A DNA stretch of 64,000 nt. Source: Bacillus thermotolerans (GTDB lineage: Bacteria > Bacillota > Bacilli > Bacillales > Domibacillaceae). The stretch is taken from positions 17,197 through 81,196 of the forward strand of contig NZ_JWJE02000015.1 of NCBI RefSeq assembly GCF_000812025.2, written 5' to 3'. The number at the start of each line of letters is the position of its first letter. The first letter of the stretch is position 1. The translations under genes and the position numbers were made by a program. Of the stretch, positions 16,773-25,827 are shown in pieces. The notes beneath the pieces are model-generated. The model was given only the letters and a program-made list of their open reading frames with translations. It was not told where the DNA came from and ran no database searches.

Positions 16773-18104
16773 ATGAGCAAAGCAGAAGGAAGGATGCTGA
16801 AGCGGGTCGTTGGTGCGAGTCTGATCGGTTCAACTATTGAGTGGTATGACTTTTTCCTTTACGGAGTGGTCGCGGGCATTGTGTTTAACCATTTATATTT
16901 TCCAAGCGATGATCCTTTTGTCTCTACCTTACTGGCATATGCCACATTTGCTGTCGGCTTTATTGCTCGGCCGGTCGGAGGAGTGATCTTTGGACACTTC
17001 GGGGATAAAGTGGGCAGGAAGAGCATGCTGATTTTAACGCTGTCCATTATGGGGGGAAGCACATTTTTGATCGCCTTTATTCCAAGTTATGAACAGATTG
17101 GCGTTTGGGCACCTGTTCTATTGCTTCTCATGCGCATCATGCAAGGCATTGGCTTAGGTGGAGAATGGGGTGGGGCCGTTCTTATGGCTTACGAGCATGC
17201 TCCGGCCTCAAGGAAAGGATTCTATGCCAGCTTTCCGCAAATTGGTTTGTCTATAGGCCTCCTGTTAGCTTCCGGCGTTGTTGGTCTCCTTTCCTTTACT
17301 TTAACGGAAGCGCAATTTATGGCTTGGGGATGGCGGGTCGCCTTCGGTCTTAGTGCAGCATTAATTTTCTTAGGTATGTGGATCCGTTTAAACGTAACGG
17401 AATCACCTGAGTTTAAGGAAGTGAAGGAGACGAAGAAGGAGTCTAAAATTCCGATCAAGGAAATGTGGCACAACAACACAAAAAACGTTCTTGCCGGTAT
17501 GGGGGCAAGATACATTGACGGTGTATTCTTCAATGTCATGGGTGTCTTCTCGATTACTTACTTGACGGCGAATTTGAACATTTCCCGAACGGATGCTTTG
17601 CTTGGTGTGTCGATTGCTGCATTCATTATGTGTTTCTTTATCCCATTTTTTGGCTATGTATCGGACCGTATCGGAAGAACACGTACCTATTGGATCGGCA
17701 GCCTCATCACTGGTTTTTCTGCTTTGCCGGCTTTCTGGCTGATGTCGCAAAGCGGCGGCAACATTACCGTCATCTGGCTATCTATTATCATTCCATTTGG
17801 CATTTTCTATGCGGCCGTCTATGGTCCGGAAGCTGCTTTATTTGCTGAGTTGTTTGATGCCAAGGTGAGATACACGGGCATGTCATTTGTGTATCAATTC
17901 TCAGGTATCTTCGCTAGCGGATTAACACCAATGATCGCTACCACACTCTTAAATTATAATAATGGAGACCCATTCTTCTTGACGATGTATGTCGTTGCTG
18001 TCGGAATCATCAGTGCGATCTCCGTAAGGTTCATTCAGCTCCGGCAAGGGCAGCAGGAAAGCAAAAAGGAGAGTGGAGATCATATAGAACCAACGGGAAG
18101 TTGA
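16773..18104 (+). CDS. MHS-family (metabolite:H+ symporter) MFS transporter
   Basis: 443 residues with about 12 transmembrane helices. The metabolite:H+ symporter subfamily is recognised from STIEWYDFFLYG at residues 16-27, RPVGGVIFGHFGDKVGRK at about 69-86 (the loop 2-3 motif) and GIGLGGEWGGA at about 126-136. Relatives carry organic acids, shikimate, proline/betaine or aromatic acids; the substrate here is not predictable. Its position after an alcohol dehydrogenase and near the aromatic pathway suggests a carboxylate or aromatic compound. A strong terminator follows. Confidence 0.88.
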   Translation: MSKAEGRMLKRVVGASLIGSTIEWYDFFLYGVVAGIVFNHLYFPSDDPFVSTLLAYATFAVGFIARPVGGVIFGHFGDKVGRKSMLILTLSIMGGSTFLIAFIPSYEQIGVWAPVLLLLMRIMQGIGLGGEWGGAVLMAYEHAPASRKGFYASFPQIGLSIGLLLASGVVGLLSFTLTEAQFMAWGWRVAFGLSAALIFLGMWIRLNVTESPEFKEVKETKKESKIPIKEMWHNNTKNVLAGMGARYIDGVFFNVMGVFSITYLTANLNISRTDALLGVSIAAFIMCFFIPFFGYVSDRIGRTRTYWIGSLITGFSALPAFWLMSQSGGNITVIWLSIIIPFGIFYAAVYGPEAALFAELFDAKVRYTGMSFVYQFSGIFASGLTPMIATTLLNYNNGDPFFLTMYVVAVGIISAISVRFIQLRQGQQESKKESGDHIEPTGS

Positions 18105-18120
18105 CTAATAGAAGAATGAA

Positions 18121-18162
18121 GCCTGCTTTGGCCTCTTTATGGGGCTAAAGCAGGCATTTTTT
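18121..18162 (+). terminator. Intrinsic terminator after the MHS transporter
   Basis: GCCTGCTTT pairs with AAAGCAGGC, with additional pairing inside the loop, followed by ATTTTTTAT. Confidence 0.88.
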
Positions 18163-18275
18163 ATATTGCAGGAATTTTGTTTAAACCATGCCTAAAAGGG
18201 TAGAAAGATCAGTGGAGAATTACTACATAATTAGACATTCATCAAGAGCTCATTGATAAAAGAAAGGATGGTTGC

Positions 18276-20357
18276 ATGCAAAAAGATCCAAACCAAAAGG
18301 GGACCTTCTCAAGCAAGAAGGACGAGCAATTGGAGCAGTTCCGCGTGGAGCATGAGGGAGCGAAGCTGACCACAAACCAGGGGTTGCCCGTGTCAGAGGA
18401 TGAACACTCCTTAAAAGCCGGTGAACGCGGACCAACCTTAATGGAGGACTTCCATTTCCGCGAGAAAATGACGCATTTCGACCATGAACGGATCCCTGAA
18501 AGAGTCGTTCATGCACGAGGCTTTGGCGCCCACGGCTATTTTCAGGTATATGAGCCGATGGCGGAGTATACAAAAGCCAAGTTCTTGCAGGATCCGTCTG
18601 TAAAAACACCCGTCTTCGTTCGTTTTTCAACAGTAGCTGGCTCCCGCGGGTCAGCGGATTCCGTACGCGATGTACGCGGTTTTGCGACGAAGTTTTATAC
18701 AGAAGAGGGCGTATACGACCTCGTCGGAAATAATATACCGATTTTTTTCATTCAAGATGCGATCAAGTTCCCGGATCTCGTTCATTCCTTTAAACCTGAA
18801 CCTCACAATGAAATGCCGCAGGCGTCTACTGCCCATGACACATTCTGGGATTTTGTTGCGAATAACACAGAATCTGCCCATATGATTATGTGGAATATGT
18901 CTGACCGGGCGATCCCGAGAAGCTACCGGATGATGGAGGGCTTCGGCGTGCACACCTTCCGCTTTATCAATGAACAGGGCAAAGCACGTTTTGTGAAGTT
19001 TCACTGGAAGCCCGTACTCGGTGTTCATTCCTTTGTATGGGATGAAGCTCATGAGCTCGCAGGCCGTGACCCTGACTTCCATCGTCGTGATTTATGGGAA
19101 GCGATCGAAATGGGTGACTATCCAGAATTTGAGCTTGGTGTGCAAATCATTGAGGAGGAAGGTGAGTTCAAGTTTGATTTTGACATCTTAGATCCGACGA
19201 AGATTTGGCCGGAAGAGATGGTGCCGGTGAAGTTGATCGGTAAGATGACGCTGAACCGCAACCAGGATAATGTATTTGCGGAAACAGAGCAGGCCGCTTT
19301 TCATCCAGGTCATGTCGTGCCGGGCATTGACTTCTCTAATGACCCGCTTTTACAGGGACGCTTGTTCTCTTACACAGATACACAGCTGATCCGTTTAGGC
19401 GGTCCAAACTTCCATCAAATTCCGATTAACCGCTCTGTTTCACCTGTCCGTAACCATCAGCGTGATGGCTATCACCAAATGAATATTGATAAAGGAAAGG
19501 TTAGCTACCATAAAAACGGGTTACGAGGAAATGATCCGCACCCTGTGCCTGAGGAGCAGGGAGGCTATGCCCATTACCAGGAGAAGGTCGAAGGCAGAAA
19601 AGTGCGCCAGCGCAGCGATAGCTTCAAGGATCATTATTCACAGGCGAAGCTTTTCTGGAACAGCATGACGGATGTAGAGAAGCAGCATATCGTTGAAGCT
19701 TTCCATTTTGAATTAGGAAAGGTTCAAGACAAGAATATTAGACAGCAGGTCGTGAACGTCTTTGCTAATGTAGACGAGCAGCTGGCGGCCCGCATTGCAG
19801 CCGGCATCGGAGCGGAAGTGCCGAAGGATATCAAAGCGTCTACAGTTACGTTATCTTCTCCAGCCGTCAGCCAGGAGCAAAACAAGATAAAAAGCGCAGC
19901 TACCCGTAAAGTTGGTATTTTGGCAGCTGATGGCTATGACGACAGCACGATTGAACCAATTATGCAGGCGTTCAAGCAGGCGGGTGTTCATGCGGAAGTC
20001 ATCAGTGGTCACTTAGGCATGATTACAGGCGTAAATGGAGAGCAGCAGGAAGTGAAGCATTCCTTCTTAACGGCTGAATCTGTTTTATTCGATGCTCTGT
20101 ACGTAGCATGCGGTGAAAAGAGTGTCGAGCAGCTGAAGAAGAATAACAAAGCCGTGGAGTTTCTGAAGGACGCCTTCAAGCACTTTAAAACAATCGGTGC
20201 GGCAGGCAAAGGCGCCGAGCTGCTGATTACGGCAGGCATTCAAGCTGGATCAGATCCTGGCATTGTCATTAACAAGGACAAGAGTGATTGGGATACATTT
20301 GGCACATCCTTTATTAACGCAATTGCTGAGCATCGTCACTGGGAGAGGCAAGTATAG
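18276..20357 (+). CDS. katE: Large-subunit heme catalase (KatE/HPII type)
   Basis: 693 residues, the large monofunctional catalase class. The catalytic His is in RVVHARGFGAHG (about residues 72-83), the conserved Asn in GNNIPIFFIQD (about 152-162), and the heme Tyr in RLFSYTDTQ (about 364-372). After about residue 540 a DJ-1/PfpI-like domain begins (KVGILAADGYDDS), which marks HPII-type enzymes. It decomposes hydrogen peroxide in the cytosol. AAGGATGG precedes the ATG. It is flanked by terminators on both sides and so is a single-gene unit; in B. subtilis katE is in the general stress regulon, but no SigB promoter is clear here. Confidence 0.95.
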   Translation: MQKDPNQKGTFSSKKDEQLEQFRVEHEGAKLTTNQGLPVSEDEHSLKAGERGPTLMEDFHFREKMTHFDHERIPERVVHARGFGAHGYFQVYEPMAEYTKAKFLQDPSVKTPVFVRFSTVAGSRGSADSVRDVRGFATKFYTEEGVYDLVGNNIPIFFIQDAIKFPDLVHSFKPEPHNEMPQASTAHDTFWDFVANNTESAHMIMWNMSDRAIPRSYRMMEGFGVHTFRFINEQGKARFVKFHWKPVLGVHSFVWDEAHELAGRDPDFHRRDLWEAIEMGDYPEFELGVQIIEEEGEFKFDFDILDPTKIWPEEMVPVKLIGKMTLNRNQDNVFAETEQAAFHPGHVVPGIDFSNDPLLQGRLFSYTDTQLIRLGGPNFHQIPINRSVSPVRNHQRDGYHQMNIDKGKVSYHKNGLRGNDPHPVPEEQGGYAHYQEKVEGRKVRQRSDSFKDHYSQAKLFWNSMTDVEKQHIVEAFHFELGKVQDKNIRQQVVNVFANVDEQLAARIAAGIGAEVPKDIKASTVTLSSPAVSQEQNKIKSAATRKVGILAADGYDDSTIEPIMQAFKQAGVHAEVISGHLGMITGVNGEQQEVKHSFLTAESVLFDALYVACGEKSVEQLKKNNKAVEFLKDAFKHFKTIGAAGKGAELLITAGIQAGSDPGIVINKDKSDWDTFGTSFINAIAEHRHWERQV

Positions 20358-20430
20358 TAAATGAAAAACCCTCCGTTCAGGAGTGAACTGCCTTCCGTCA
20401 AGTAGACAGTAGAAATAACAAAAATAATTG

Positions 20431-20480
20431 AAACGGCCTTAGCTCTGCATTTGAGAGAGCTAAGGCCGTTTAGCTTTTTT
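20431..20480 (+). terminator. Intrinsic terminator after katE
   Basis: AACGGCCTTAGCTCT and AGAGCTAAGGCCGTT form a 15-bp perfect stem with a short loop, followed closely by a run of six T. Confidence 0.93.
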
Positions 20481-20586
20481 GAGACAATGATATGAATGTT
20501 CAGCACCATGTACTGATAGCTGTACATTCTCTTACATGATTCATGAAGAAGCGTAGTCTCTGTAAGAATCTTTTACTTCGCTCAAA

Positions 20587-20697
20587 TCTAACATTTTATG
20601 TTAGAATTTTCTGTTTTTTCTAACAGTTGCCGTTGTTGTTTAGTGGATAAATCGTCAGTAAGATAAAGTTAAGAATTATTTAATTGATAGTTCTTAA
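20587..20697. promoter_or_regulatory. Operator-like inverted repeats upstream of the phenol pathway operon
   Basis: The 256-base gap between the katE terminator and the monooxygenase start contains TCTAACATTTTATGTTAGA (20587-20605, 8-base arms), an extra half-site TCTAACA at 20619-20625, and TTAAGAA...TTCTTAA (20669-20697). A weak SigA-like promoter may lie at 20684-20712 (TTGATA, 17 bases, TGTAAG); a poor -10 box fits a need for an activator. The XylR_N-PucR protein encoded at 30952 is the obvious candidate binder. Confidence 0.4.
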
Positions 20698-20736
20698 TAT
20701 CAAAAATGTAAGGGTTTACAAAAAGGAGTGAAGATA

Positions 20737-22248
20737 ATGCTAACTGGTCAACAATACTTGGAAAGCTTAAAAGATGGAAGAGAAGTCTATCTAAACGGTG
20801 AGAAAATTAACGACGTAACTAAGCACCCGGCATATAGAAACTCAGCCCGGTCCATCGCAAGAATGTATGACGCGCTGCATGATCCAGAGATGGGGAAAGT
20901 ATTAACGGCTGAAACAGAGTATGGTGACCGCACACATAAGTTTTTTAGAACTCCAAATAGTGCGCGGGACTTATTAGAATCAAGGGATGCGATCGCTCAA
21001 TGGGCTAAATTGAGTTATGGATTTATGGGACGCACCCCTGATTATAAAGCATCTTTTACTGGACAATTAGATGCTTTATCTGAATATTACCAAGGTTTCG
21101 AAGGAAATGCAAAAGCCTGGTACAAAAAAGCAACGAAAGATGTTCCTTTTATTAATCACACTATTATCAATCCTCAGGTCGATCGCTCAAAACCGCTCCA
21201 CGAAAATAAAGACGTATTCGTCCGGGCAGTTGATGAACGGGATAACGGTATCATCGTCAGTGGAGCTAAAATGGTAGGAACTGCTGCTGCTCTCACTCAT
21301 TATAATTTCGTTTCCAACTATGGACCGACTGATTTAGGAGATGGTGACCAAAGCCACGCCCTAATTTTCTTTGTACCGATGAATGCACCTGGTGTAAAAA
21401 TGATCAGCCGGCAGTCTTACGAGTTACAAGCGTCTGTAACCGGTTCCCCTTACGATTATCCGCTTTCTAGCCGCTTTGATGAAAATGACGCTGTTATTGT
21501 GCTTGATAATGTATTTATTCCATGGGAAGACGTACTTGCTTATAAAAATACTGATATTACAAATGGTTTTCTTATGGAAACAGGATTTGTAAACCGCTTT
21601 ACGTTCCACGGCTGTACTCGCTTTGCTGTTAAGCTTGATTTTATGGCGGGCCTGTTACTAAAAGCGACTGAGGCGGCCGGTACAAAGCAATTTAGAGGAG
21701 TTCAGGCTAATATCGGTGAGGTGCTTGCTCTTCGTAACATGTTCTGGGGACTATCGACCGCGATGGCTACTGAGCCGGAGTTTGGCCAAAATGGTGTAGC
21801 CATTCCAAATGGATTCTACGCTAATTCTTATCGAGTGCTGGCACCGATGACCTGGGTACGTGTAAAGAACATTTTCGAACAGGTCGTTGCAGGAGGGTTA
21901 ATCCAGCTGCCATCAAGTGCGAATGATTTTCTAAATGATGATCTTCGTCCATATTTAGACAAATATTACCGAGGGTCCGGAATCAACGCAGAAGACCGTG
22001 TGAAACTGATGAAAATGATTTGGGATGCTATTGGAACAGAGTTTGGCGGACGTCATGAATTGTATGAAGTAAACTATGCAGGCAATCACGAAAACATTCG
22101 GTTAGAGGCGCTGAAGCATGCAGATGCGGTAGGTGCATCAGACAACTTGAAATCGTTTGTTAACACCGCTCTGGCTGATTATGACTTGCACGGATGGACA
22201 AATCCGGCTTGGCAGGAAGAGACATCAGAAAAGGTGGAAGTAAAGTAA
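20737..22248 (+). CDS. FADH2-dependent aromatic monooxygenase, oxygenase component (HpaB/PheA type)
   Basis: About 503 residues, 4-hydroxyphenylacetate 3-monooxygenase family. It would hydroxylate a phenol ortho to the existing hydroxyl using FADH2 supplied by the reductase encoded downstream. Family segments include RTPDYKASF, PFINHTIINPQVDRSKP, GAKMVGTAAALTHYNF and GCTRFAVKLDFMAGL. The same enzyme type serves as phenol hydroxylase (PheA1) in thermophilic Bacillaceae. The meta-cleavage genes that follow, and a phenol-type sensor regulator, favour phenol or cresol over 4-hydroxyphenylacetate. The ATG at 20737 has AAAGGAG 9 bases upstream; the GTG at 20728 lies inside that signal. Confidence 0.88.
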   Translation: MLTGQQYLESLKDGREVYLNGEKINDVTKHPAYRNSARSIARMYDALHDPEMGKVLTAETEYGDRTHKFFRTPNSARDLLESRDAIAQWAKLSYGFMGRTPDYKASFTGQLDALSEYYQGFEGNAKAWYKKATKDVPFINHTIINPQVDRSKPLHENKDVFVRAVDERDNGIIVSGAKMVGTAAALTHYNFVSNYGPTDLGDGDQSHALIFFVPMNAPGVKMISRQSYELQASVTGSPYDYPLSSRFDENDAVIVLDNVFIPWEDVLAYKNTDITNGFLMETGFVNRFTFHGCTRFAVKLDFMAGLLLKATEAAGTKQFRGVQANIGEVLALRNMFWGLSTAMATEPEFGQNGVAIPNGFYANSYRVLAPMTWVRVKNIFEQVVAGGLIQLPSSANDFLNDDLRPYLDKYYRGSGINAEDRVKLMKMIWDAIGTEFGGRHELYEVNYAGNHENIRLEALKHADAVGASDNLKSFVNTALADYDLHGWTNPAWQEETSEKVEVK

Positions 22249-22280
22249 TTGAATCTATCTATTCAAGAGGAGGAGACATG

Positions 22281-22760
22281 ATGGAGGATTATCAATTTCG
22301 TCAAGCGATGGGTAAATTCGCTACCGGTGTAACGGTCATTACAACCGAGGTGGAGGAAGAAGTGTACGGAATGACAGCAAATGCTTTTATGTCTGTGTCA
22401 CTTGATCCAAAGCTTGTAGTGATATCAATTGGAGAGAAAGCTCAAATGCTAGAGCGAATTAAAAAGAGTCAAAAGTTTGCTGTGAATATTTTAGCCGCTG
22501 ATCAAAAAGAATTGTCAATGATTTTTGCTGGACAAATAGAAGAGGGAAAGGAAGTACCATTCTCCAGGCTTGGTGATTATCCAGTAATAGAAGGTGCGGC
22601 AGCACAAATTACGTGTGAAGTATCAAGTGAACATGTAGAGGGTGACCATACGCTGTTTATTGGCAGAGTGACAAATATTCATTTAACAGAAGCTAATCCG
22701 CTCATTTTCTACAGCGGAAGATACCGGTCTCTCGAGGAAGAAGAAGTAAGCGCTATTTAA
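22281..22760 (+). CDS. Flavin reductase component (HpaC/PheA2 type)
   Basis: About 159 residues, flavin reductase-like FMN-binding split-barrel family. The segments FRQAMGKFATGVTVITT, MTANAFMSVSLDPKLVVISI and GDHTLFIGRV are characteristic. It reduces FAD with NADH and supplies FADH2 to the oxygenase. GAGGAGGAG before the ATGATG pair supports a start at 22281; an open frame extends upstream to 22194 but overlaps the oxygenase and lacks family similarity. The stop is 18 bases before the FAD synthetase start. Confidence 0.92.
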   Translation: MEDYQFRQAMGKFATGVTVITTEVEEEVYGMTANAFMSVSLDPKLVVISIGEKAQMLERIKKSQKFAVNILAADQKELSMIFAGQIEEGKEVPFSRLGDYPVIEGAAAQITCEVSSEHVEGDHTLFIGRVTNIHLTEANPLIFYSGRYRSLEEEEVSAI

Positions 22761-22778
22761 CTAAAGGAGGCGGCCTAC

Positions 22779-23642
22779 TTGAAAACAGTCTACTTAAATC
22801 CAGAAAACCTTCAGCGTTATCAGCAGCAGGCAGGGCTGTGTGTCATCGCCCTTGGTTTTTTCGACGGCGTTCACAAGGGGCATCAGCAGGTCATTCAAGC
22901 AGCAAGGAATGTAGCTAGGGAAAAGGGCGTATCGCTGGCAGTGATGAGCTTTTTCCCCCATCCGAAGGAGGTGCTGACCAATGGCTCGCAACAGGTCGAC
23001 TACTTGATGCCGGTCAAAGAGAAACAGAGAATTTTCAAAGAACTAGGCGTAGATATAGCGTATATTGTGGAGTTTAATTCGAGCTTTTCTGCTCTTTCCC
23101 CAGAACAGTTTGTACAGAAATATTTGTTAGGGCTCGGTGCTATACATGCTGTTGCTGGATTTGATTTTACTTACGGCTGTCGTGGCGCAGGGAATATGAA
23201 GCGGATGAAAGAAGATTCAGGTGGCCTCCTTGAAGTGACACAAATAGAAAAAATAGCAGCAGATAATGAAAAGATCAGCTCAACGCTGATCAGAAAAACA
23301 ATCCGTGCGGGGGAAATGGATAAGATCCCTACGTATCTAGGAGAGTACTACTCTATAAAAGGGCAAATGCTATTGAAAAAGCACACGGCTGCTGTCCAGG
23401 TTGAGCCCTACTATTTGCTGCCGGCACCGGGTGTGTATGAAGTAAGGATAAAAAGCCGGTTTGATTATAAGCAGGCAGAAGTAATTGTAACGGAAGAGCC
23501 GGGCCTTATCTATTTGCCAAGCCTTAATAAAAGAGAGGTTTCGCGGTATAGGTACGTAACGGTTGAATGGAAGCGTTGTCTATCTAAAGGATTGTCCAGC
23601 CGGTATTATTATGCAAGTGAGAAAGCGCTTTCGACTGGTTAA
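22779..23642 (+). CDS. FAD synthetase (FMN adenylyltransferase, RibF N-terminal domain type)
   Basis: 287 residues with the nucleotidyltransferase domain of bifunctional RibF/RibC: LGFFDGVHKGHQQVI (about residues 26-40), FDFTYGCRGAGN (about 128-139) and SSTLIRKTI (about 167-175). The C-terminal riboflavin kinase part looks degenerate: the order of strands can be guessed but the typical kinase GRPLG...PTAN motifs are absent. It probably makes FAD from FMN for the monooxygenase operon. TTG start with AAAGGAGG 8 bases upstream. This is likely a second copy next to a housekeeping ribF elsewhere. Confidence 0.82.
   Translation: MKTVYLNPENLQRYQQQAGLCVIALGFFDGVHKGHQQVIQAARNVAREKGVSLAVMSFFPHPKEVLTNGSQQVDYLMPVKEKQRIFKELGVDIAYIVEFNSSFSALSPEQFVQKYLLGLGAIHAVAGFDFTYGCRGAGNMKRMKEDSGGLLEVTQIEKIAADNEKISSTLIRKTIRAGEMDKIPTYLGEYYSIKGQMLLKKHTAAVQVEPYYLLPAPGVYEVRIKSRFDYKQAEVIVTEEPGLIYLPSLNKREVSRYRYVTVEWKRCLSKGLSSRYYYASEKALSTG
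23620..23633. promoter_or_regulatory. cre-like site inside the 3' end of the FAD synthetase gene
   Basis: AGAAAGCGCTTTCG contains the full cre core GAAAGCGCTTTC, a 12-base palindrome. It overlaps the last codons of the FAD synthetase gene, in mid-operon, where CcpA could act as a roadblock. Chance occurrence in coding sequence is possible. Confidence 0.35.
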
Positions 23643-23659
23643 ACAGGAGAGTGACAAAC

Positions 23660-24091
23660 ATGACGACATTCATTGAACAAAAAACAATTTCAAGTGAGCT
23701 TGCCGAACAGATGGTAAGAGCTGCGAAAGAAAAAGCAAGGGAGCTTGGTATAGCCATAAATGCTGCAATTGTAGATGCGGGAGGAAACCTAGTGGCTTTT
23801 TCTCGTATGGATCATGCGCCTTTGTTAAGTATTAATATTGCTCAGGACAAAGCTTACACGGCTGCTGCATTTGGTCTTCCCACCCATGAATGGTATGACT
23901 TGATCAAAGATCAGCCTTCCTTAAAAACAGGCATTGTGCATACGAAACGGCTGACTGTTTTCGGAGGCGGTTATCCTGTTCGCTGTGATGGCCAGGTTGC
24001 TGGCGGGATTGGTGTAAGCGGCGGATCAGTAGAGGAGGACCAGGCTTGTTGTGAAGCGGCACTTAGCCTTTTAGCAGATAAAGCAATCTAG
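23660..24091 (+). CDS. GlcG/HbpS-family heme-binding-like protein
   Basis: About 143 residues of the GlcG/HbpS (former DUF336) family, seen from NAAIVDAGGNLVAFSRMDHA, AYTAAAFGLPT and the Gly-rich GGIGVSGGSVEEDQ near the end. Family members are found in many aromatic and glycolate catabolic operons; some bind heme, but the catabolic role is not established. ATG at 23660 was chosen with AGGAG 10 bases upstream; the GTG at 23651 would be too close to that signal. It is 21 bases from the dioxygenase gene. Confidence 0.85.
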   Translation: MTTFIEQKTISSELAEQMVRAAKEKARELGIAINAAIVDAGGNLVAFSRMDHAPLLSINIAQDKAYTAAAFGLPTHEWYDLIKDQPSLKTGIVHTKRLTVFGGGYPVRCDGQVAGGIGVSGGSVEEDQACCEAALSLLADKAI

Positions 24092-24112
24092 CTAATATGA
24101 GGGGGATGGACA

Positions 24113-25027
24113 ATGAGCGGAATTATGCGTATCGGGCGTTTGGAATTGCGGGTAATGGATCTTGAAGAATCTGTTAATTATTATACAGACATTATCGGAC
24201 TGGAAGAAACAGGCCGTGATGGAGACCGGGTATATTTAAAAGCTTGGGACGAATACGATCATCATAGTATTATTCTGCAAAAATCTGATTCTGCTGGCAT
24301 GGATCATATGGGCTTTAAAGTGAGAGATATTTACGAATTAGAGAAACTAGAGCATAGAATCGAACAATTTGGCTGCAAGCTTACACGTATTCCATACGGA
24401 ACGAGATTAGCTGAGGGACAGGCTGTAAGGTTTGAAATTCCGACCGGCCATCAAATGGAGTTGTATACGGAGATTGAACAAGTCGGCACAGGCACAGGAA
24501 TTATTAATCCGCATCCATGGCCAGATGGGTTAAGAGGCATAGCACCGCATCGTCTTGATCACACCTTGCTGACTGGAGATGATATTGAGGCGGTTACACG
24601 CTTCTTTACAGAAGTTCTCGATTTTCATCAAACAGAGAAGATCGTCACCGTAGATGGAGAGGTTATGATTGGCAGCTTTTTATCAGCAACGAATAAAGCG
24701 CACGATGTGGCATTTGTTAAGGGGCCGGATGCGAAGTTCCATCATGCTGGGTTTTACGTGGATAACTGGTATGAGGTACTGAAGGCAGCAGATATTTTAA
24801 CGAAAAACGAGGTGCCTGTGGAAGTGACACCAACACGCCATGGAGTGACACGCGGTCAAACGGTTTACTTTTTTGACCCATCTGGTAATCGAAATGAGGC
24901 ATTTGCGAGCGGGTATGTATCTTATTCTGATTTTCCTACAATCACTTGGACTGAAGATAAGATTGGCACAGGAATTTTCTATCATCGTCGTGAGCTGGTG
25001 GAATCATTCTCTAAGGCACTTACGTAG
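24113..25027 (+). CDS. Catechol 2,3-dioxygenase (extradiol, type I)
   Basis: 304 residues with two vicinal-oxygen-chelate domains. The iron ligands are His150, His211 and Glu262; their spacing of 61 and 51 residues equals that of XylE (His153, His214, Glu265). The enzyme opens catechol next to its hydroxyls to 2-hydroxymuconic semialdehyde. GGGGG precedes the ATG. It sits between the GlcG-like gene and the hydratase, the place of dmpB-type genes in meta-cleavage operons, and the ferredoxin downstream may reactivate its iron. Confidence 0.93.
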   Translation: MSGIMRIGRLELRVMDLEESVNYYTDIIGLEETGRDGDRVYLKAWDEYDHHSIILQKSDSAGMDHMGFKVRDIYELEKLEHRIEQFGCKLTRIPYGTRLAEGQAVRFEIPTGHQMELYTEIEQVGTGTGIINPHPWPDGLRGIAPHRLDHTLLTGDDIEAVTRFFTEVLDFHQTEKIVTVDGEVMIGSFLSATNKAHDVAFVKGPDAKFHHAGFYVDNWYEVLKAADILTKNEVPVEVTPTRHGVTRGQTVYFFDPSGNRNEAFASGYVSYSDFPTITWTEDKIGTGIFYHRRELVESFSKALT

Positions 25028-25039
25028 GGGGAATATGAA

Positions 25040-25816
25040 ATGAATGTTAAGGAATCAGCACTTAGTTTACTAGAAGCAGAAAGAACAAAGCAGCCGATTG
25101 CCCCTTTAACAGACAGTTATAAGAAGATAACTGTTGATGAAGCCTACCATATTCAGCTGGAACAAATTCAACAAAAGGTGAGAAATGGGGCCGTTATTGT
25201 AGGCAAAAAAATCGGCTTAACGAGTAAAGTCATGCAAGCTATGTTCAATGTAGAGGAACCTGACTACGGACATCTGCTAGATAGCATGATGCATTTGGAC
25301 GGCGAGACGATTTCTCTCAAAGAATTTCTTCAGCCCAAGTTAGAGTTTGAAATCGCTTTTGTGTTAAAGAAAGACCTCAAAGGACCCAATGTTACGGCAT
25401 TCGAGGTCATTGAAGCAACAGATTACGTAGTCCCGGCTATTGAAGTCATAGACAGCCGTATTAAAGACTGGAATATCCGCTTTGAAGATACGGTAGCTGA
25501 TAATGGTTCCTCCGCGCGAGCAATCATTGGAGGAAAGCCAACAAAGCTCGATAACCTTGATCTATCCTGTATAGGAATGAATGTCTATAAGAATGGGGTC
25601 TGTTTTGATTCGGCAGCTGGGGCAGCGGTAATGGGAAATCCGGTGCGAGCAGTAGCATGGCTTGCGAATGCGCTTAGCAGGTACGGCATTTCTCTTTATG
25701 CAGGTGAAGTCATACTTTCCGGAGCTTTATCTAAGGCGGTCCCTGTTGCCGCTGGTGAAACATTTACTGCAGAATTTGCTCACATTGGCTCAGTGTCAGC
25801 AGCATTTGGTGAATAG
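25040..25816 (+). CDS. dmpE: 2-oxopent-4-enoate hydratase (DmpE/XylJ type)
   Basis: 258 residues, fumarylacetoacetase-like hydratase/decarboxylase family. Conserved features are [12 protein letters not shown] (about 54-65), [11 protein letters not shown] (about 98-108) with metal-binding Glu residues, and [12 protein letters not shown] (about 133-144). It hydrates 2-oxopent-4-enoate to 4-hydroxy-2-oxovalerate. Hydratase and decarboxylase are homologous; the assignment rests on gene order (the first homolog precedes the acetaldehyde dehydrogenase, as dmpE does). Twelve bases separate it from the dioxygenase and eleven from the next gene. Confidence 0.85.
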   Translation: MNVKESALSLLEAERTKQPIAPLTDSYKKITVDEAYHIQLEQIQQKVRNGAVIVGKKIGLTSKVMQAMFNVEEPDYGHLLDSMMHLDGETISLKEFLQPKLEFEIAFVLKKDLKGPNVTAFEVIEATDYVVPAIEVIDSRIKDWNIRFEDTVADNGSSARAIIGGKPTKLDNLDLSCIGMNVYKNGVCFDSAAGAAVMGNPVRAVAWLANALSRYGISLYAGEVILSGALSKAVPVAAGETFTAEFAHIGSVSAAFGE

Positions 25817-25827
25817 GAGGCGGCAAA

